From Heterodera schachtii (lineage: Eukaryota; Nematoda; Chromadorea; Rhabditida; Heteroderidae): a DNA stretch of 64,000 nucleotides. A program made the translations under genes and the position numbers. Shown here piece after piece: positions 63,365-64,000 of this stretch. The notes beneath the pieces are model-generated. The model worked only from the letters and a program-made list of their open reading frames with translations. It had not been told where the DNA came from and ran no database searches. The DNA lies in NCBI GenBank assembly GCA_023374025.1, contig SIJG01000146.1, positions 43,524 through 107,523 of the forward strand, in the 5' to 3' direction. Each line of letters opens with the position of its first letter. The stretch's first letter is position 1.

Positions 63365-63862
63365 AGTAATACTGGAGAATCTGGGCTCCACCCAAAAAAA
63401 ATTTTTTTTTTGTTTCTTTTATAAAAGGATTAACCCTGGGGTTTTCGGGGCTTCTGATCACAAATATTATATTAGATTTGCAAAAATCATTGATTCTATC
63501 ATTTATTTTAAAAGTCATAGATTTTCGAAATTTTTTCAATATGGTCAAATGTTTCTATAAATTGATTATTGGCAGGTAATAAGTGTTTTGTTTATGTTTT
63601 TGTGATTATTCTATGATCATCTCATTGGCTAGTAAAAAGTGCTGCTTATATATGGTTGCTTCACCCGAAAAAGGGTGCAACATTTAACCATATTGACAAA
63701 ATTTCAAAAATCTAAGATTTTCAAAATCAATGATAGAATCAATGATTTTTGCAAATCTGATATCATATTCGTGATCAGAAGTCCCGAAAAGCCACGGGTT
63801 AGTCTTTTCATAACAGAAAGAAAAATTTTTTTTGGGTGGAGCCCAGATTCTCCAGTATTACC
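63365..63862. mobile_element. Foldback MITE with 8-bp target duplication (498 bp)
   Basis: The two arms are inverted copies, with ends GTAATACTGGAGAATCTGGG and inverse, and an unpaired centre near 63560-63675. The element is flanked by perfect AATATTTA copies at 63357-63364 and 63863-63870. An 8-bp duplication fits hAT-type insertion, but the ends do not follow the usual hAT TAGNG or CAGNG style, so the superfamily is open. Each arm includes CATATTCGTGATCAG or a variant. Frames at 63345-63548 (minus) and 63639-63887 (plus) look alike only because the arms are copies. Confidence 0.88.
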
Positions 63863-63870
63863 AATATTTA

Positions 63871-64000
63871 GTTGTATGACCAGTTAATTTAGTTAAAAGG
63901 GGTCATAATTATAAATATATTGAGAATTTTTAATTCACGGAATTAATTAACTTTACTTATATAAAATATAAATGGGATGAAAAATTCATAAGTTAAAATC
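63871..64000. other. AT-rich DNA to the window end
   Basis: Nothing recognised. Confidence 0.5.

Noticed and set aside
63345..63887. Two similar small proteins encoded on opposite strands
   Set aside because: The similarity follows from the inverted arms of one MITE; there is no independent evidence of coding.

Overview
The window is AT-rich eukaryotic DNA, roughly four-fifths A+T by eye, with no intact protein-coding gene I can defend. There is no operon structure, no Shine-Dalgarno context and no long open frame. What it holds is recognisable eukaryotic transposon sequence: a hAT element with an exact 8-bp target duplication, a Tc1/mariner-like foldback element on a TA site, further foldback MITE-like elements, an elongator tRNA-Met-like pseudogene, minisatellites and segmental duplications. 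I cannot name the species. An invertebrate animal or a repeat-rich fungus with a very AT-rich genome would both fit.

Layout. 1-465 is the edge of a minisatellite. 1.9-3.0 kb holds a short coding-like fragment and two GC-rich repeats. 3.0-9.2 kb is mostly A-rich and carries a foldback element (6359-7123), a degenerate short tandem repeat and a decayed coding region (8284-9110). 9.2-12.8 kb is T-rich and 12.8-18.6 kb A-rich, both without a recognisable gene. 18.6-21.1 kb is repeat-dense: a foldback element, perfect GC hairpins with TTC loops, a 21-bp minisatellite in two blocks and a GC-rich island. 21.1-27.3 kb is a 2.46-kb direct duplication separated by a 1.24-kb GC-richer island. 27.3-31.4 kb holds solitary repeat modules, a decayed coding region on the minus strand and the tRNA pseudogene. 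31.4-37.7 kb is AT-rich, with one 99-codon open frame just before a 1.13-kb foldback element (37711-38843). 38.8-48.6 kb is AT-rich, with a second copy of the 2.4-kb GC-hairpin repeat at 45.6-45.9 kb. 48.6-49.9 kb is another decayed coding region, containing two 19-nt poly-C runs. 50.9-61.2 kb is a nearly identical tandem array of a 4.42-kb unit, 2.33 copies. 61.5-62.5 kb is the hAT element, and 63.4-63.9 kb is a foldback MITE with a perfect 8-bp target duplication.

How it fits together. Multi-kb blocks switch between A-rich and T-rich on the plus strand. Where I translated coding-like relics, the A-rich strand usually read as the coding strand, which suggests the background is old mobile-element coding sequence inserted in both orientations and eroded towards AT. 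Younger, GC-richer non-autonomous elements sit on top of it. Several of those elements have unrelated ends yet share an internal module of about 80 bp, running from a GGTATCATTCGATAG-like block to an AAAGTTATGGCC-like block. That shared module is the most unusual signal here. All alignments, counts and compositions were done by eye and are approximate.
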